DNA of 64,000 bases from Peribacillus faecalis. GTDB taxonomy: Bacteria > Bacillota > Bacilli > Bacillales > DSM-1321. Positions 36,408-47,033 of the stretch are shown here, one piece after another. The stretch spans positions 1 to 64,000 of the forward strand of contig NZ_JACXSI010000069.1 in NCBI RefSeq assembly GCF_014712675.1, written 5' to 3'. Within the stretch, counting starts at the first letter, position 1; each line of letters starts with the position of its first letter. The notes under the pieces were generated by a model. It made no database searches. It was not told the DNA's origin and worked only from the letters and a program-made list of their open reading frames with translations. Both the position numbers and the translations under genes were made by a program.

Positions 36408-37370
36408 ATGAAATATAAAATGTTATCCTCTTATTTTAACGGAGATTTACAAGCGATAGAAAAGGAATTAGAAGGAAGCATAAACGCCGGCGATCCTCTT
36501 CTGCAAGAGGCTTGTTTGCATTTATTGCATGCCGGGGGCAAACGCATTCGTCCTGTATTTGTGTTATTGGCTGCTAAATTTGGAGATTATAATATGCTTA
36601 TGATCAAAAAAGCAGCAGCTGCTTTGGAATTGATCCATATGGCGTCACTTGTTCATGATGATGTGGTAGACGAAGCGCTGACGAGAAGAGGGGCTCCGAC
36701 TGTCCAGGCAATGTGGAACAATAAAGTGGCGATGTATACCGGAGACTATATACTGGCACAATCACTGCAATTGATTACGGAAGTAAAGAAGCCATTGACG
36801 CATCAATTGTTGTCAAAAACAATTGTCGAAGTTTGTTTAGGGGAAATTGAACAAATTCGCGATAAATACCATTTTGAACAAACCGTTACTACTTATTTTA
36901 GAAGAATCAAACGGAAAACAGCGCTTTTAATCGCAACGAGCTGTCAATTGGGAGCAGTTGTTGCTGGAGCGGATGAGAAAATTCATAAAAGCCTGTTCCG
37001 ATTTGGTTATTATGTAGGGATGTCCTATCAAATAACAGATGACATTTTAGATTTTGTTGCTTCTGAAAAAGTGCTTGGTAAGCCTGCCGGCAGTGATTTG
37101 AAGCATGGAAACATAACAATGCCGGTTCTTTTTGCCCGCGAAGACCCCGAGTTGAAAAGGGAAATTGTTAAAGTTCATGAGCATATAGAGGATAATGAGT
37201 TACGCAGAATTATTGAGTTGATCAATCAATCAGGAGCAATTGAAAAATCGATTGCAGTAAGTGATCGATATTTGCAGAAAGCGATGCGGGAACTGGATAA
37301 ATTACCGAATATCCGTGCCCGGAAAAATCTATATGATATCGCAAAGTATATCGGCAAAAGAAAATTTTGA
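36408..37370 (+). CDS. hepT: Heptaprenyl diphosphate synthase component 2
   Basis: HepT is the catalytic polyprenyl synthase subunit that lengthens farnesyl diphosphate to C35 with HepS. It has 320 residues with the first aspartate-rich motif in LVHDDVVDE near 85, the second in ITDDILDF near 210, and GGKRIRP near 45. It ends IAKYIGKRKF like the B. subtilis protein. ATG 36408 is 5 bases after AGGTGG; a GTG at 36399 would overlap that site. Confidence 0.95.
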   Translation: MKYKMLSSYFNGDLQAIEKELEGSINAGDPLLQEACLHLLHAGGKRIRPVFVLLAAKFGDYNMLMIKKAAAALELIHMASLVHDDVVDEALTRRGAPTVQAMWNNKVAMYTGDYILAQSLQLITEVKKPLTHQLLSKTIVEVCLGEIEQIRDKYHFEQTVTTYFRRIKRKTALLIATSCQLGAVVAGADEKIHKSLFRFGYYVGMSYQITDDILDFVASEKVLGKPAGSDLKHGNITMPVLFAREDPELKREIVKVHEHIEDNELRRIIELINQSGAIEKSIAVSDRYLQKAMRELDKLPNIRARKNLYDIAKYIGKRKF

Positions 37371-37389
37371 ATACTTCAATTAGTACAAG

Positions 37390-37418
37390 TTGCGATAATA
37401 GTGAAAAAATGTTAAGAT
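37390..37418 (+). promoter_or_regulatory. Candidate promoter of ndk
   Basis: TTGCGA, 17-base spacer, TAAGAT, with the ndk start 54 bases downstream. Confidence 0.45.
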
Positions 37419-37471
37419 TTTTCGTGGATTGTCTTGCAGTCTAATAGAAATACGTATAGGAGTGGATTTAC

Positions 37472-37918
37472 ATGGAGAAAACTTTTTTGATGGTAAAACC
37501 AGACGGCGTTCAACGCCAATTAATCGGGGATATAGTAGCACGTTTTGAAAAGAAAGGCTTCCAATTAGTAGGAGCAAAACTTATGCAAATTTCTACTGAG
37601 CTTGCTGAACAGCACTACGGAGAGCACAAAGAGCGTCCTTTCTTTGGTGAGCTTGTAGACTTCATCACTTCAGGCCCTGTATTCGCTATGGTTTGGGAAG
37701 GCGATAATGTAATCGCTACAGCTCGTCAAATGATGGGTGCTACAAACCCTAAAGATGCAATGCCTGGCACAATCAGAGGCGATTATGCTGCAACTGTTGG
37801 TAAGAACATTATCCACGGTTCAGATTCACCTGAAAGCGCAGAGCGCGAAATCGGCTTATTCTTTAAAGAAGAAGAGCTTGTTGCTTACTCAAAACTAATC
37901 AACGAGTGGATTTACTAA
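37472..37918 (+). CDS. ndk: Nucleoside diphosphate kinase
   Basis: Ndk equalises nucleoside di- and triphosphate pools through a phosphohistidine. The protein has 148 residues. The active histidine is in [16 protein letters not shown] (H115), and the nucleotide base contacts KPDGVQR are near the start. AGGAGTGG precedes the ATG. A terminator follows, closing the folE-to-ndk string. Confidence 0.97.
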   Translation: MEKTFLMVKPDGVQRQLIGDIVARFEKKGFQLVGAKLMQISTELAEQHYGEHKERPFFGELVDFITSGPVFAMVWEGDNVIATARQMMGATNPKDAMPGTIRGDYAATVGKNIIHGSDSPESAEREIGLFFKEEELVAYSKLINEWIY

Positions 37919-37928
37919 TTTAAACAAT

Positions 37929-37980
37929 GAAGGGTTTCTTGAAAGTCATTTTATGGCAATTGGGAAGCCCTTTTTTTCTT
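37929..37980 (+). terminator. Terminator after ndk
   Basis: AAGGGTTTCTTG pairs with TTGGGAAGCCCTT (G-T pairs), followed by a run of T. Confidence 0.75.
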
Positions 37981-37992
37981 ATTAATGTATAA

Positions 37993-38044
37993 TTTTTGAA
38001 CGCGGACAGCTGCCTAACCAAAAGGGCCGGTAACGGTTTTTCTT
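37993..38044 (+). repeat. Family A repeat, minimal remnant
   Basis: Only both ends remain: TTTTTGAACGCGGACAGCTG with CCTAACC is joined directly to AAAAGGGCCGGTAACGGTTTTTCT. The whole interior is lost, but the terminal hairpin and T tract are intact. It ends 114 bases before cheR. Confidence 0.7.
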
Positions 38045-38151
38045 ACAAATTTCATGAAAAATCAACCTTATTATGTCAAATTTCGCTATACTATATAGTG
38101 GGGAAAAATGAAATATTATTACATAATATTTTTTGGATATGGGGGATATAG

Positions 38152-38934
<783 letters not shown>

Positions 38935-39043
38935 ATTTGAACGAAATTATTTAATTTTTCCAATATTTTTATTTCAGCAATTGTCTAGTTTATGATATAT
39001 TCTTACATAAAAGCTTTAAAGTGCTAAAAAGGAGATGGATAGG

Positions 39044-40216
39044 TTGCGTTATTTAACAGCTGGTGAATCACACGGACCAAAGCTAACAACAATTATTGAA
39101 GGTATGCCGGCCGGTGTGCCTTTATTAGCAGAAGATATAAATAAGGATCTTGCTCGGCGCCAAAAAGGGCATGGAAGAGGACGCCGTATGCAAATTGAAA
39201 CAGATACAGCTGAAATTACATCAGGCATTCGCCATGGTAAAACATTAGGATCGCCAATTGCATTGGTTGTTGAAAATAATGATTGGAAGCATTGGACGAA
39301 AATAATGGGCATTGAGCCGATTACGGATGAAGAAGCGGAAAATATTGCCCGTACAATTACAAGACCGCGACCAGGCCATGCTGATTTGAATGGCGGCATG
39401 AAATACGGTCACCGTGATTTACGCAATGTTTTGGAGCGTTCATCAGCGCGTGAAACAACGGTTCGTGTTGCAGCAGGAGCAGTTGCCAAAACGCTGCTTT
39501 CTCAACTTGGCATTGAAATTGGCTCGCACGTTGTGAAAATTGGCGGAGTTGAGGCGAAAGATTGTTCATATGAAAGCATGAAGCAACTGCAAGAGAAAAC
39601 GGAAGCTTCTCCAGTACGCTGTTTAGATGAACAAGCGAGTATTGAAATGATGAAAGCAATTGATGATGCTAAGGCGAATGGCGATTCTATCGGCGGTATT
39701 GTCGAGGTGGTCGTTGAAGGTATGCCGGCTGGTGTCGGAAGCTACGTGCATTATGACCGAAAGTTGGATTCAAAACTGGCAGCGGCAATCTTGAGTATCA
39801 ATGCGTTTAAAGGTGTTGAATTTGGTATCGGGTTTGAAGCAGCCGACCGTTTCGGAAGCGAGGTTCACGATGAAATTGCTTGGAGCGAGGAGCGCGGTTA
39901 TTATCGTTTGACGAATCGATTAGGCGGTTTGGAAGGCGGAATGACAACCGGTATGCCGCTTGTCGTTCGAGGTGTAATGAAGCCGATTCCGACACTGTAT
40001 AAACCATTGAAAAGCGTAGACATCAACACGAAGGAAGAATTCAATGCCAGCATTGAGCGCTCGGACAGCTGTGCAGTGCCGGCAGCGGCTGTTGTGGCTG
40101 AAAGTGCAGTAGCTTGGGAGCTGGCAAGTGCGATTGTTGATCAGTTCCCAAGCGATACATTGAAAGGCTTAAAAGAATATTTGGAGCTATATCGACAACA
40201 ATTAAAGGAGTTTTGA
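39044..40216 (+). CDS. aroC: Chorismate synthase
   Basis: It is called aroF in B. subtilis. It converts 5-enolpyruvylshikimate-3-phosphate to chorismate using reduced FMN. The 390-residue protein has the family blocks GESHGPKL near residue 8, [11 protein letters not shown] near 37, [11 protein letters not shown] near 107 and [18 protein letters not shown] near 127. The TTG at 39044 is preferred because AAGGAG ends 9 bases before it; the ATG at 39035 directly abuts that site and could not be used. It leads the aromatic supraoperon. Confidence 0.95.
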   Translation: MRYLTAGESHGPKLTTIIEGMPAGVPLLAEDINKDLARRQKGHGRGRRMQIETDTAEITSGIRHGKTLGSPIALVVENNDWKHWTKIMGIEPITDEEAENIARTITRPRPGHADLNGGMKYGHRDLRNVLERSSARETTVRVAAGAVAKTLLSQLGIEIGSHVVKIGGVEAKDCSYESMKQLQEKTEASPVRCLDEQASIEMMKAIDDAKANGDSIGGIVEVVVEGMPAGVGSYVHYDRKLDSKLAAAILSINAFKGVEFGIGFEAADRFGSEVHDEIAWSEERGYYRLTNRLGGLEGGMTTGMPLVVRGVMKPIPTLYKPLKSVDINTKEEFNASIERSDSCAVPAAAVVAESAVAWELASAIVDQFPSDTLKGLKEYLELYRQQLKEF

Positions 40217-40218
40217 TA

Positions 40219-41295
40219 ATGGAACAGCTAACGATTGAAACGTCTTCTAAAACTTATCCTGTTGTAATCGGTAGCAATTTATATAAGGAACTTCCTGCTT
40301 TTATTGAGAAAGAGCTTGCACCGGTTTCCAATGTATGGATTATTTCAGATGAAACGGTTGCATCTTTATATTTACAACCTTTGCAAAACTGTTTGAAATC
40401 CGCTTATCCGAACATGGTCACGACCATTGTGCCAAGCGGTGAAAAGGCCAAATCATTTCAAGTGTTTGAACAATGTCATGGAGAGGGCTTGAAGGGACAC
40501 ATTAACAGAAAATCTTTAATTTTGGCATTAGGAGGAGGAGCAACAGGCGATTTAGCTGGCTTCGTTGCAGCCTCTTATATGCGCGGCATCCGTTTTATCG
40601 GTTTGCCGACGACATTGCTCGCGCATGATAGTGCAGTCGGCGGGAAGGTAGCCATCAACCATACACTCGGAAAAAATATGGTTGGAGCCTTCCATCAGCC
40701 AGAAGCAGTGTTCTATAATTATGATTTGCTCCGTTCATTACCTGAGCATGAGTGGCGCTCAGGGTTTGCTGAGGCAATCAAACACGGGCTCATTCAGGAC
40801 AAGGATTTTTACCATTGGATGAAAGACAGTGTGACTAACGTCAGTGAAATGCCGGACGATGTTTTGCTTAAAGTGATTCGAAAAGGAATCGGAATTAAAG
40901 CGGCAATCGTTAAGCAGGATGAAAGGGAAACGGGCATACGTGAATATTTGAATTTCGGTCATACTTTGGGCCATAGTATTGAAAGCAACTTGGGCTACGG
41001 AAAAACGACGCATGGTGAGGCAGTCTTGATCGGCATGATTTTTGCCTTGAAGATGAGCATTGAAAAATGCGGGTTGACCTTTAATATTTCCGAATTTATT
41101 GCTTGGGCTAAAAAGCTTGGCTATCAAACGGAATTGCCTGATATAGCCTATGAGGATTTGCTGGTCAGCATGAAAAAGGATAAGAAAACAACAGGAAGCA
41201 AGGTCACGTTTGTCGTCTTAAATGAGATCGGCAATCCAAGTACGATTCAATTGGGTGATAGCGAAATTATCGACTGCTTAAAGCGGTATTTTTAA
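40219..41295 (+). CDS. aroB: 3-dehydroquinate synthase
   Basis: AroB makes 3-dehydroquinate in the shikimate pathway, using NAD and a metal. The protein has 358 residues. NAD-binding and catalytic blocks are LALGGGATGDLAGFVAA near 97, TTLLAHDSAVGGKVAIN near 132, and the metal ligands in FGHTLGHSIE near 245 with HGEA following. ATG 40219 starts 2 bases after the aroC stop, with AAAGGAG upstream. Confidence 0.96.
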   Translation: MEQLTIETSSKTYPVVIGSNLYKELPAFIEKELAPVSNVWIISDETVASLYLQPLQNCLKSAYPNMVTTIVPSGEKAKSFQVFEQCHGEGLKGHINRKSLILALGGGATGDLAGFVAASYMRGIRFIGLPTTLLAHDSAVGGKVAINHTLGKNMVGAFHQPEAVFYNYDLLRSLPEHEWRSGFAEAIKHGLIQDKDFYHWMKDSVTNVSEMPDDVLLKVIRKGIGIKAAIVKQDERETGIREYLNFGHTLGHSIESNLGYGKTTHGEAVLIGMIFALKMSIEKCGLTFNISEFIAWAKKLGYQTELPDIAYEDLLVSMKKDKKTTGSKVTFVVLNEIGNPSTIQLGDSEIIDCLKRYF

Positions 41296-41314
41296 CTAAA
41301 TGGGAGGAAAAAGG

Positions 41315-41677
41315 ATGACTCGAGGAGTAAGAGGAGCGACAACAGTTGCGGAAAATGATGAGAAGCTAATAATTGATGCGACCGAAGAACTTCTCAGAGA
41401 AATCATTGAGTGCAATAACATTGAACCTGAAACTGTAGGTTCGGCTATCATTTCTGTCACGGATGATATTACGGCAACCTTTCCCGCAAAAGCTTTGAGA
41501 AAAGTAGAGGGATGGAAGTATGTGCCGGTGATGTGCTTCCAAGAAATTCCGGTTCCTGGTGCTTTGGAAAAGTGCGTGAGAATCATGCTGCATTGGAATA
41601 CAGACAAAAGTCAGCAAGACATTAAACACGTATATTTAAAAGGTGCTAAAGTATTGCGTCCGGATTTAAACCGATAA
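41315..41677 (+). CDS. aroH: Chorismate mutase, AroH class
   Basis: AroH rearranges chorismate to prephenate for tyrosine and phenylalanine. The 120-residue protein is of the trimeric AroH type: TRGVRGATTVAEND at the start, VPVMCFQEIPVPGALEKCVRIMLHWNT near 74-101. ATG 41315 follows GGGAGG by 7 bases. In B. subtilis the trp genes follow aroH; here a hairpin and then hisC follow. Confidence 0.93.
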   Translation: MTRGVRGATTVAENDEKLIIDATEELLREIIECNNIEPETVGSAIISVTDDITATFPAKALRKVEGWKYVPVMCFQEIPVPGALEKCVRIMLHWNTDKSQQDIKHVYLKGAKVLRPDLNR

Positions 41678-41684
41678 TTAAATG

Positions 41685-41740
41685 GAGGCTTCTCGAATGC
41701 GTTAGCTCGCTTTTGAGAGCCTCTCTCTTATAATTTTAGT
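41685..41740 (+). terminator. Hairpin between aroH and hisC
   Basis: GAGGCTTCTC (41685-41694) pairs with GAGAGCCTC (41715-41723) with one bulged T, followed by a moderately T-rich stretch. It marks the spot where B. subtilis has trpEDCFBA. I do not see the series of GAG/TAG triplets needed for a TRAP site. Confidence 0.55.
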
Positions 41741-41784
41741 TTTTTAAATTATCAGTTAATAAACTATCGTACGGATTAAAAATA

Positions 41785-41793
41785 TGCTACAAT
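41785..41793 (+). promoter_or_regulatory. Candidate extended -10 promoter of hisC
   Basis: TGCTACAAT, an extended -10 box 46 bases before the hisC start. It suggests hisC-tyrA-aroA can be expressed apart from aroC-aroB-aroH. Confidence 0.45.
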
Positions 41794-41838
41794 AAAATAA
41801 CTTTATTACTTTAATACGTTAAAAGGGAGTCGATTTAA

Positions 41839-42939
41839 ATGAAGTGGAAAACAAATATACTAGATTTAAAGGCGTATCAGCCAGGCAGATCCACTGAAGC
41901 GGTAAAAAAGGAATTCGGCTTAGATAACATTACAAAGCTTGCAAGCAATGAAAATCCTTATGGATATTCATTGAAAGTTTTGGAAACTTTACAGGAAAAG
42001 CCATCCCAGTTTGCTATTTATCCCGATGGAAACGGAAGTGTATTAAAAGAAGCGCTATCTAGATTTTATAATCTGCCTGAGGACCGGTTCTTATTGGGTA
42101 ATGGTTCGGATGAGATTATCGGCATTATCTCACGCAGTATTTTGCGCCCGGGAATCAATACAGTGATGGCGACTCCATCATTTTCGCAATATAAACATAA
42201 TGCAATAGTAGAAAATGCGGAAGTGAGAGAAATTCCTCTGACAAAAGAGGGCGACCATGACCTTAATGCGATGCTTGAGGCGATTGATGAAAATACAGGC
42301 GTTGTGTGGCTGTGCACACCGAATAACCCTTCAGGTGTTTACATTGCGGAAGGTGATTTAATTCCTTTCCTTGAAGCGGTTCCTAAAGATGTAGTAGTTG
42401 TTTTAGATGAAGCATATCGCGAATATGTAGTGGCGGAAGACTATCCGGATAGCTTGCAGCTTGTTGAAAAATATCCGAATGTTATCGTTCTTCACACATT
42501 TTCTAAAATATACGGCTTAGCTAGTTTCAGAGTTGGCTATGCAATTGCCAACGAAGAAGTTATCGCAAAACTGAATCCTGTGCGCGAACCATTCAATGTC
42601 AATACTTTCGGACAATGGGTTTCTGTTGCAGCATTGGAGGATCAAGATTTTGTGGAGAGCTGTCGCGAGAAAAATCGTGAAGGACTGCAGCAATACTATT
42701 CTTTCTGTGAAGAAGAGAAATTATCATACTATCCATCGCAAGCCAACTTCATTTTAATAGATTTCGGCATAAGCGGGGACGATGTGTTTCATTATTTGAT
42801 GAGTAAGGGATATATTGTTCGAAGCGGTGTCGCTCTTGGTTTTCCGACATGTGTCCGAATAACGGTCGGAACTAAAGAACAAAATGACGGCATCATTTCT
42901 GAATTGCGTGGATTATTGGCTGAGAAAAGAAATAAATGA
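41839..42939 (+). CDS. hisC: Histidinol-phosphate aminotransferase
   Basis: HisC is a PLP enzyme that transaminates imidazole acetol phosphate in histidine synthesis. In Bacillus it also serves tyrosine and phenylalanine synthesis, which explains its place here. The 366-residue protein has the PLP lysine in HTFSKIYGLASFRVGY near 222 and the NNPSG motif near 159. AAAGGGAG precedes the ATG. Confidence 0.95.
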   Translation: MKWKTNILDLKAYQPGRSTEAVKKEFGLDNITKLASNENPYGYSLKVLETLQEKPSQFAIYPDGNGSVLKEALSRFYNLPEDRFLLGNGSDEIIGIISRSILRPGINTVMATPSFSQYKHNAIVENAEVREIPLTKEGDHDLNAMLEAIDENTGVVWLCTPNNPSGVYIAEGDLIPFLEAVPKDVVVVLDEAYREYVVAEDYPDSLQLVEKYPNVIVLHTFSKIYGLASFRVGYAIANEEVIAKLNPVREPFNVNTFGQWVSVAALEDQDFVESCREKNREGLQQYYSFCEEEKLSYYPSQANFILIDFGISGDDVFHYLMSKGYIVRSGVALGFPTCVRITVGTKEQNDGIISELRGLLAEKRNK

Positions 42940-42965
42940 TCGTAGTTAGCTGAGGAGGAGAAAGC

Positions 42966-44069
42966 TTGAGAGGTACTGTTTTTGTTATTGGTCTTGGCTT
43001 AATTGGAGGATCGGTTGCTCTTGCAATCAAAAATACGCATCGTGATGTCCGTATTTACGGCTATGATATTAACGATAATAGTGCCCAGCTTGCTAAAGCG
43101 CTCGGAATTATCGATGATATTTGTGACTCTGTCCGGGCAGGTGCAGAGGAAGCAGATTTAATTATATTAGGTACGCCTGTTAAGCAGACTGTGCAATTAA
43201 TAGGTGATTTATCTCGCTATTCATTAAAGAAAAATGTGATTGTAACAGATGTCGGCAGTACGAAAATAAAGGTGACAGAAAGCGCTAAGCAACTGGAGAA
43301 AAGCGGCGCGACATTTATCGGCGGTCATCCGATGGCAGGCTCGCATAAGAGCGGTCCGGCTGCAGCGAAAGCCCATCTTTTTGAAAATGCTTTTTATTTG
43401 CTTACTCCAACGCAACAAGAAGAAGAGAAAAAATTGGCTGAGCTTAAAGCATGGCTGCGCGGTACGAAAGCAAAATTTCTTACAGTTTCTCCTGAGACGC
43501 ATGACAAGATGACAGGTGTAATCAGTCATTTTCCGCATATTATTGCGGCTGGTCTTGTGCATAGTGCTAAAAGAGCGGCGAAGCAAAATGATTTGGTGGC
43601 GCGTCTTGCTGCCGGCGGTTTTAGAGATACGACGAGAATTGCTTCAAGCAGTCCGGAAATGTGGAGAGACATTTTACTTCATAATAAAGATGAGTTATTA
43701 TTGCTGATGGACGATTGGATTGAACAAATGGCTGAAATTAAGCGCCATATTCAGGCTAGCGACAGCGACTCGATTTTCCGGTATTTCTCAAGTGCGAAGA
43801 CATTTAGAGACGAATTGCCTGTACGTTCTCAAGGGGCGATTCCAGCATTTTATGATCTGTATGTCGACGTACCCGATTATCCGGGTGTCATTTCTGAAAT
43901 TACAGGCTATTTAGCGCAGTCAAGAATCAGTATTACGAATATACGTATTTTGGAAACAAGGGAAGAGTTGTACGGTGTGCTCGTTATTTCGTTCCAATCG
44001 GAAGAAGACCGGAAGGCGGCAGAGGACTGCCTAGCTGATCATACGAATTATGGGGTATACATAATGTGA
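42966..44069 (+). CDS. tyrA: Prephenate dehydrogenase
   Basis: TyrA oxidises prephenate to 4-hydroxyphenylpyruvate for tyrosine. The 367-residue protein has an N-terminal NAD fold ([15 protein letters not shown]), the [12 protein letters not shown] catalytic segment near 121, and a C-terminal ACT domain (about 295-367) that probably senses tyrosine. The start is a TTG preceded by GAGGAGG. It follows hisC by 26 bases. Confidence 0.95.
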   Translation: MRGTVFVIGLGLIGGSVALAIKNTHRDVRIYGYDINDNSAQLAKALGIIDDICDSVRAGAEEADLIILGTPVKQTVQLIGDLSRYSLKKNVIVTDVGSTKIKVTESAKQLEKSGATFIGGHPMAGSHKSGPAAAKAHLFENAFYLLTPTQQEEEKKLAELKAWLRGTKAKFLTVSPETHDKMTGVISHFPHIIAAGLVHSAKRAAKQNDLVARLAAGGFRDTTRIASSSPEMWRDILLHNKDELLLLMDDWIEQMAEIKRHIQASDSDSIFRYFSSAKTFRDELPVRSQGAIPAFYDLYVDVPDYPGVISEITGYLAQSRISITNIRILETREELYGVLVISFQSEEDRKAAEDCLADHTNYGVYIM

Positions 44070-44080
44070 GGAGTGAAACG

Positions 44081-45370
44081 ATGGAGAAAATGATAACGAA
44101 TGTAAAAGGATTGCAAGGAACGGTTGCAGTCCCTGGAGATAAGTCGATTTCTCATCGCGCAATTATGTTTGGCTCGATGGCTGAAGGGAAGACAACAATT
44201 GAAAATTTCCTCGCAGGAGATGATTGCCTAAGTACTATTGCTTGTTTCCGCAAACTTGGTGTCGAAATTGCTCAGGATGGAACATCGGTAACTGTAGAAG
44301 GGAAAGGTGTCAAGGGCCTTAAGCAGTCGGATACAATTCTTGATGTCGGCAACAGCGGGACGACGATTCGTCTAATGTCGGGTATTCTTTCCTCATTGCC
44401 GTTTGAAACGACTTTGGAAGGTGATGAATCAATTGCCAAAAGACCGATGACAAGAGTCGTGCAACCGCTCCGGGAGATGGGGGCGGTAATCGAAGGACGC
44501 GAGGATGGAAAATATACGCCGCTTACAATCAAAGGCGGAACGTTAAAGGGAATTACATATACGTTGCCGGTTGCAAGCGCTCAAGTAAAATCTGCTATTC
44601 TTTTGGCGGGACTTCAAGCCAATGGCAAAACAACGGTTATCGAAAAAGAAAAAACAAGAAACCATACAGAGACTATACTGCAAATGTTTGGTGGTAATAT
44701 CGTTAGCGATGGCAATGCAATCACTGTTGAAGGCGGACAATCATTGCAAGCTACTTCTGTAACGGTTCCAGGTGATATTTCATCGGCAGCATTTTTCCTG
44801 GCGGCTGGGGCTATTGTTCCAAATAGCACAATCTGTCTGAAAAGTGTCGGCTTGAATGAAACACGCACCGGAATTTTAGATGTGTTAAAAAATATGGGAG
44901 CAACAATGACCATTAAACAAACAAATGCTCCTGATGCAGCAGAGCCGATAGGTGATATTACAATTTCAACGTCTAATCTGAAAGCTACAGCTATAAATGG
45001 CAGTATTATCCCAAGATTGATTGATGAATTGCCGATTATTGCTCTAATGGCAACACAAGCAGACGGCACAACTGTCATCTCGGATGCGAAAGAGCTGAAG
45101 GTAAAGGAAACAAATCGTATTGATACGGTAGTTTCTGAGCTATCTAAACTTGGGGCTGATATCGTCGCTACAGAAGACGGCATGATTATTAAAGGGAAAA
45201 CATCCTTAAATGGCGGAGAAGTGACTAGCTACGGGGATCACCGCATCGGAATGATGCTTGCAGTTGCAGCGCTCATCTGTCCAGAAGAAGTAACATTGCA
45301 TGATGCAGAAGCTATTAACGTATCATATCCAAACTTCTTTGAGCATCTGCACCAATTAATGCAAAAATAA
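44081..45370 (+). CDS. aroA: 5-enolpyruvylshikimate-3-phosphate synthase
   Basis: It is called aroE in B. subtilis. It transfers enolpyruvate to shikimate-3-phosphate. The 429-residue protein has two inside-out barrel domains, with [10 protein letters not shown] near 17, [13 protein letters not shown] near 86, AKRPMTRVV near 119 and the KEVKETNRI-type segment [11 protein letters not shown] near 335. ATG 44081 is 5 bases after GAGGAGTGA. A strong terminator ends the supraoperon. Confidence 0.96.
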   Translation: MEKMITNVKGLQGTVAVPGDKSISHRAIMFGSMAEGKTTIENFLAGDDCLSTIACFRKLGVEIAQDGTSVTVEGKGVKGLKQSDTILDVGNSGTTIRLMSGILSSLPFETTLEGDESIAKRPMTRVVQPLREMGAVIEGREDGKYTPLTIKGGTLKGITYTLPVASAQVKSAILLAGLQANGKTTVIEKEKTRNHTETILQMFGGNIVSDGNAITVEGGQSLQATSVTVPGDISSAAFFLAAGAIVPNSTICLKSVGLNETRTGILDVLKNMGATMTIKQTNAPDAAEPIGDITISTSNLKATAINGSIIPRLIDELPIIALMATQADGTTVISDAKELKVKETNRIDTVVSELSKLGADIVATEDGMIIKGKTSLNGGEVTSYGDHRIGMMLAVAALICPEEVTLHDAEAINVSYPNFFEHLHQLMQK

Positions 45371-45376
45371 ATAGAC

Positions 45377-45412
45377 GAAAGCCATCAAAGTGATTTGATG
45401 GCTTTTTTTCTT
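45377..45412 (+). terminator. Terminator of the aromatic supraoperon
   Basis: AAAGCCATCAAA / TTTGATGGCTTT perfect stem with a short loop, followed by TTTTTC. Confidence 0.92.
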
Positions 45413-45426
45413 GAAAGATACGAAAG

Positions 45427-45458
45427 TCAATGAAAAAGGACCGGTAACGGTTTTTCTT
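45427..45458 (+). repeat. Family A repeat, right-end remnant
   Basis: Only TCAATGAAAAAGGACCGG and TAACGGTTTTTCT of the element's right end remain, including the hairpin and T tract. Confidence 0.65.
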
Positions 45459-45579
45459 ACTGTTTGAAGACCCATATATTGTGGAAAAGATAATAACCAT
45501 ATTATGATAGAATAAAGTACACTCTTTTTTTGATTGGCACTGTTAATTTTAATTAGTGATTTTTTAACGTAGATTGTTT

Positions 45580-45621
45580 GTTGATTGGAGCGGAAAGCGT
45601 CCGCCCGCAGCGGAAATCAAC
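45580..45621 (+). repeat. Family C repeat, 42-bp short form
   Basis: GTTGATTGGAGCGGA on the left and GCAGCGGAAATCAAC on the right are the ends of a repeat widespread in Bacillaceae. The usual interior of some 60-100 bases is missing. Its outer bases GTTGATT/AATCAAC are inverted. It lies 60 bases before ypiA. Confidence 0.75.
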
Positions 45622-45680
45622 ACTCTCTTTTAACAGCGCTTTTTGTTTGAAAAAGAAGGAAAAGTTAGGAAGGAATTAAT

Positions 45681-46946
45681 ATGGTAACTATCGAAAAAAT
45701 CTTAGAAAAAATCAATAATGGTGAATTTGAAGAAGCATATCGTCATATACATACAATACAAAACAGCGGTTTGGAAGAGGACATCTTTGTACTTGCTGAA
45801 AATCTAGTGGAACTGGGCTTCCTGGAGCAGGCAATCAAGTTGTACGAACAGCTTTTGGCAACGCATCCTGATGAAGGAGAGCTTTTGCTTTCTTTAGCGG
45901 AAATCTACATCGAACTTGATCAGGAAGATGATGCGTTAGAGCTTGTCAAACAAGTGAAAAAGGATGACCCCGTCTATCCAAGCGTATTATTGCTAGAAGC
46001 CGACCTTTATTCTTTAAACGGATTGTATGAAGTCGCTTATAAAAAGCTGCTTGATGCGAAGAAGTTGCTTCCGGAAGAAACCGTCATAGATTTTGCTTTA
46101 GGTGAGCAATGCTACATGCAAGGAAGTTTCCAAGAGGCAATCGGATACTTCGAGACAGTGTTGAAGGAAAACGACGAAATGGCAGGTGTATCTATTAACC
46201 AGCGTATTGCGGAATCATACAGCAATCTTGGGCAATTTGAAGAGGCTCTTCCTTTTTATGATAAAAGTCTGCAAAAGAAAATGGAACTTCATACACTCTT
46301 CCAATATGGCTTAACCGCTTTTCAGGCAGGTCAATATAAAACAGCAGTCAGCCAACTGACAAAACTTAAAGAAATTGACCATGAATTTCATTCGCTTTAC
46401 TTATATTTATCAAGCTCTTATGAGATGCTTAATGACTATGAAATGGCTTACAAAATCGCAAAAGAGGGTATAAAACAAGATGAATACAATAAAGAATTGT
46501 ATTTTAAAGCAGGGAAGCTTTGCTTAAAGCTCAATAAGCAATTGGAGGCTGTTTCATACTTCCGTCAAGCAATTGCTATAGATCCTGGCTATTTAGAGGC
46601 AGGCATCACTTTGGCTAAATATTTTATCCAATCGGAAGAATATGAAGAATGTATTGAAACAATTGAAAGTATTACTGAATTAGGGGAAAACGATCCTCAA
46701 TTTGATTGGCTTCTAGGATATTGTTTCAATCAAGTAGAAGAATTTGATAAAGCCGGAAAGCATTATGCTGAAGCTTATGAGGAATATAGCCAAAATGAAG
46801 AATTTTTATTAGAGTATGGATATTTTTTACTTGAAGAAGGAGACATGAAGCTTTTTGCAGAAATTATTAATAAGCTTCTTGCATTCGATCCTTGGAACGA
46901 AGAGTATTTATCATTAAAGGAACGTGTTCAATCCAATGAGGAATAG
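45681..46946 (+). CDS. ypiA: TPR repeat protein YpiA
   Basis: The 421-residue, acidic cytoplasmic protein is built of about ten tetratricopeptide-like repeats (for example QAIKLYEQLLATHPDEGELL and QEAIGYFETVLKEN), a scaffold for protein contacts. It has no membrane segment or enzyme motif. It matches YpiA of B. subtilis in length and position before ypiB. In that species the pair has been linked to control of cell-wall precursor synthesis through ClpCP; I carry that over only as a possibility. Confidence 0.87.
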   Translation: MVTIEKILEKINNGEFEEAYRHIHTIQNSGLEEDIFVLAENLVELGFLEQAIKLYEQLLATHPDEGELLLSLAEIYIELDQEDDALELVKQVKKDDPVYPSVLLLEADLYSLNGLYEVAYKKLLDAKKLLPEETVIDFALGEQCYMQGSFQEAIGYFETVLKENDEMAGVSINQRIAESYSNLGQFEEALPFYDKSLQKKMELHTLFQYGLTAFQAGQYKTAVSQLTKLKEIDHEFHSLYLYLSSSYEMLNDYEMAYKIAKEGIKQDEYNKELYFKAGKLCLKLNKQLEAVSYFRQAIAIDPGYLEAGITLAKYFIQSEEYEECIETIESITELGENDPQFDWLLGYCFNQVEEFDKAGKHYAEAYEEYSQNEEFLLEYGYFLLEEGDMKLFAEIINKLLAFDPWNEEYLSLKERVQSNEE

Positions 46947-47033
46947 CACTCAAGCAGTGTACAAATCTTTTGGGAGGGTTTTAAACCTTTTCAAAGAAAT
47001 AAGATAAACAATGCTACAGAGGAGGGATTTAAA

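Noticed and set aside
38935-39043. Possible T-box leader before aroC
   Set aside because: The space is only 109 bases and lacks the conserved T-box sequence.
41678-41760. Possible TRAP-binding leader before hisC
   Set aside because: Only a couple of GAG/TAG triplets occur, not the regular series TRAP needs; a terminator-like hairpin explains the region better.
44614-45183. 189-residue open frame on the minus strand inside aroA
   Set aside because: It lies wholly within a well-conserved aroA, has no ribosome site and no recognisable protein features.
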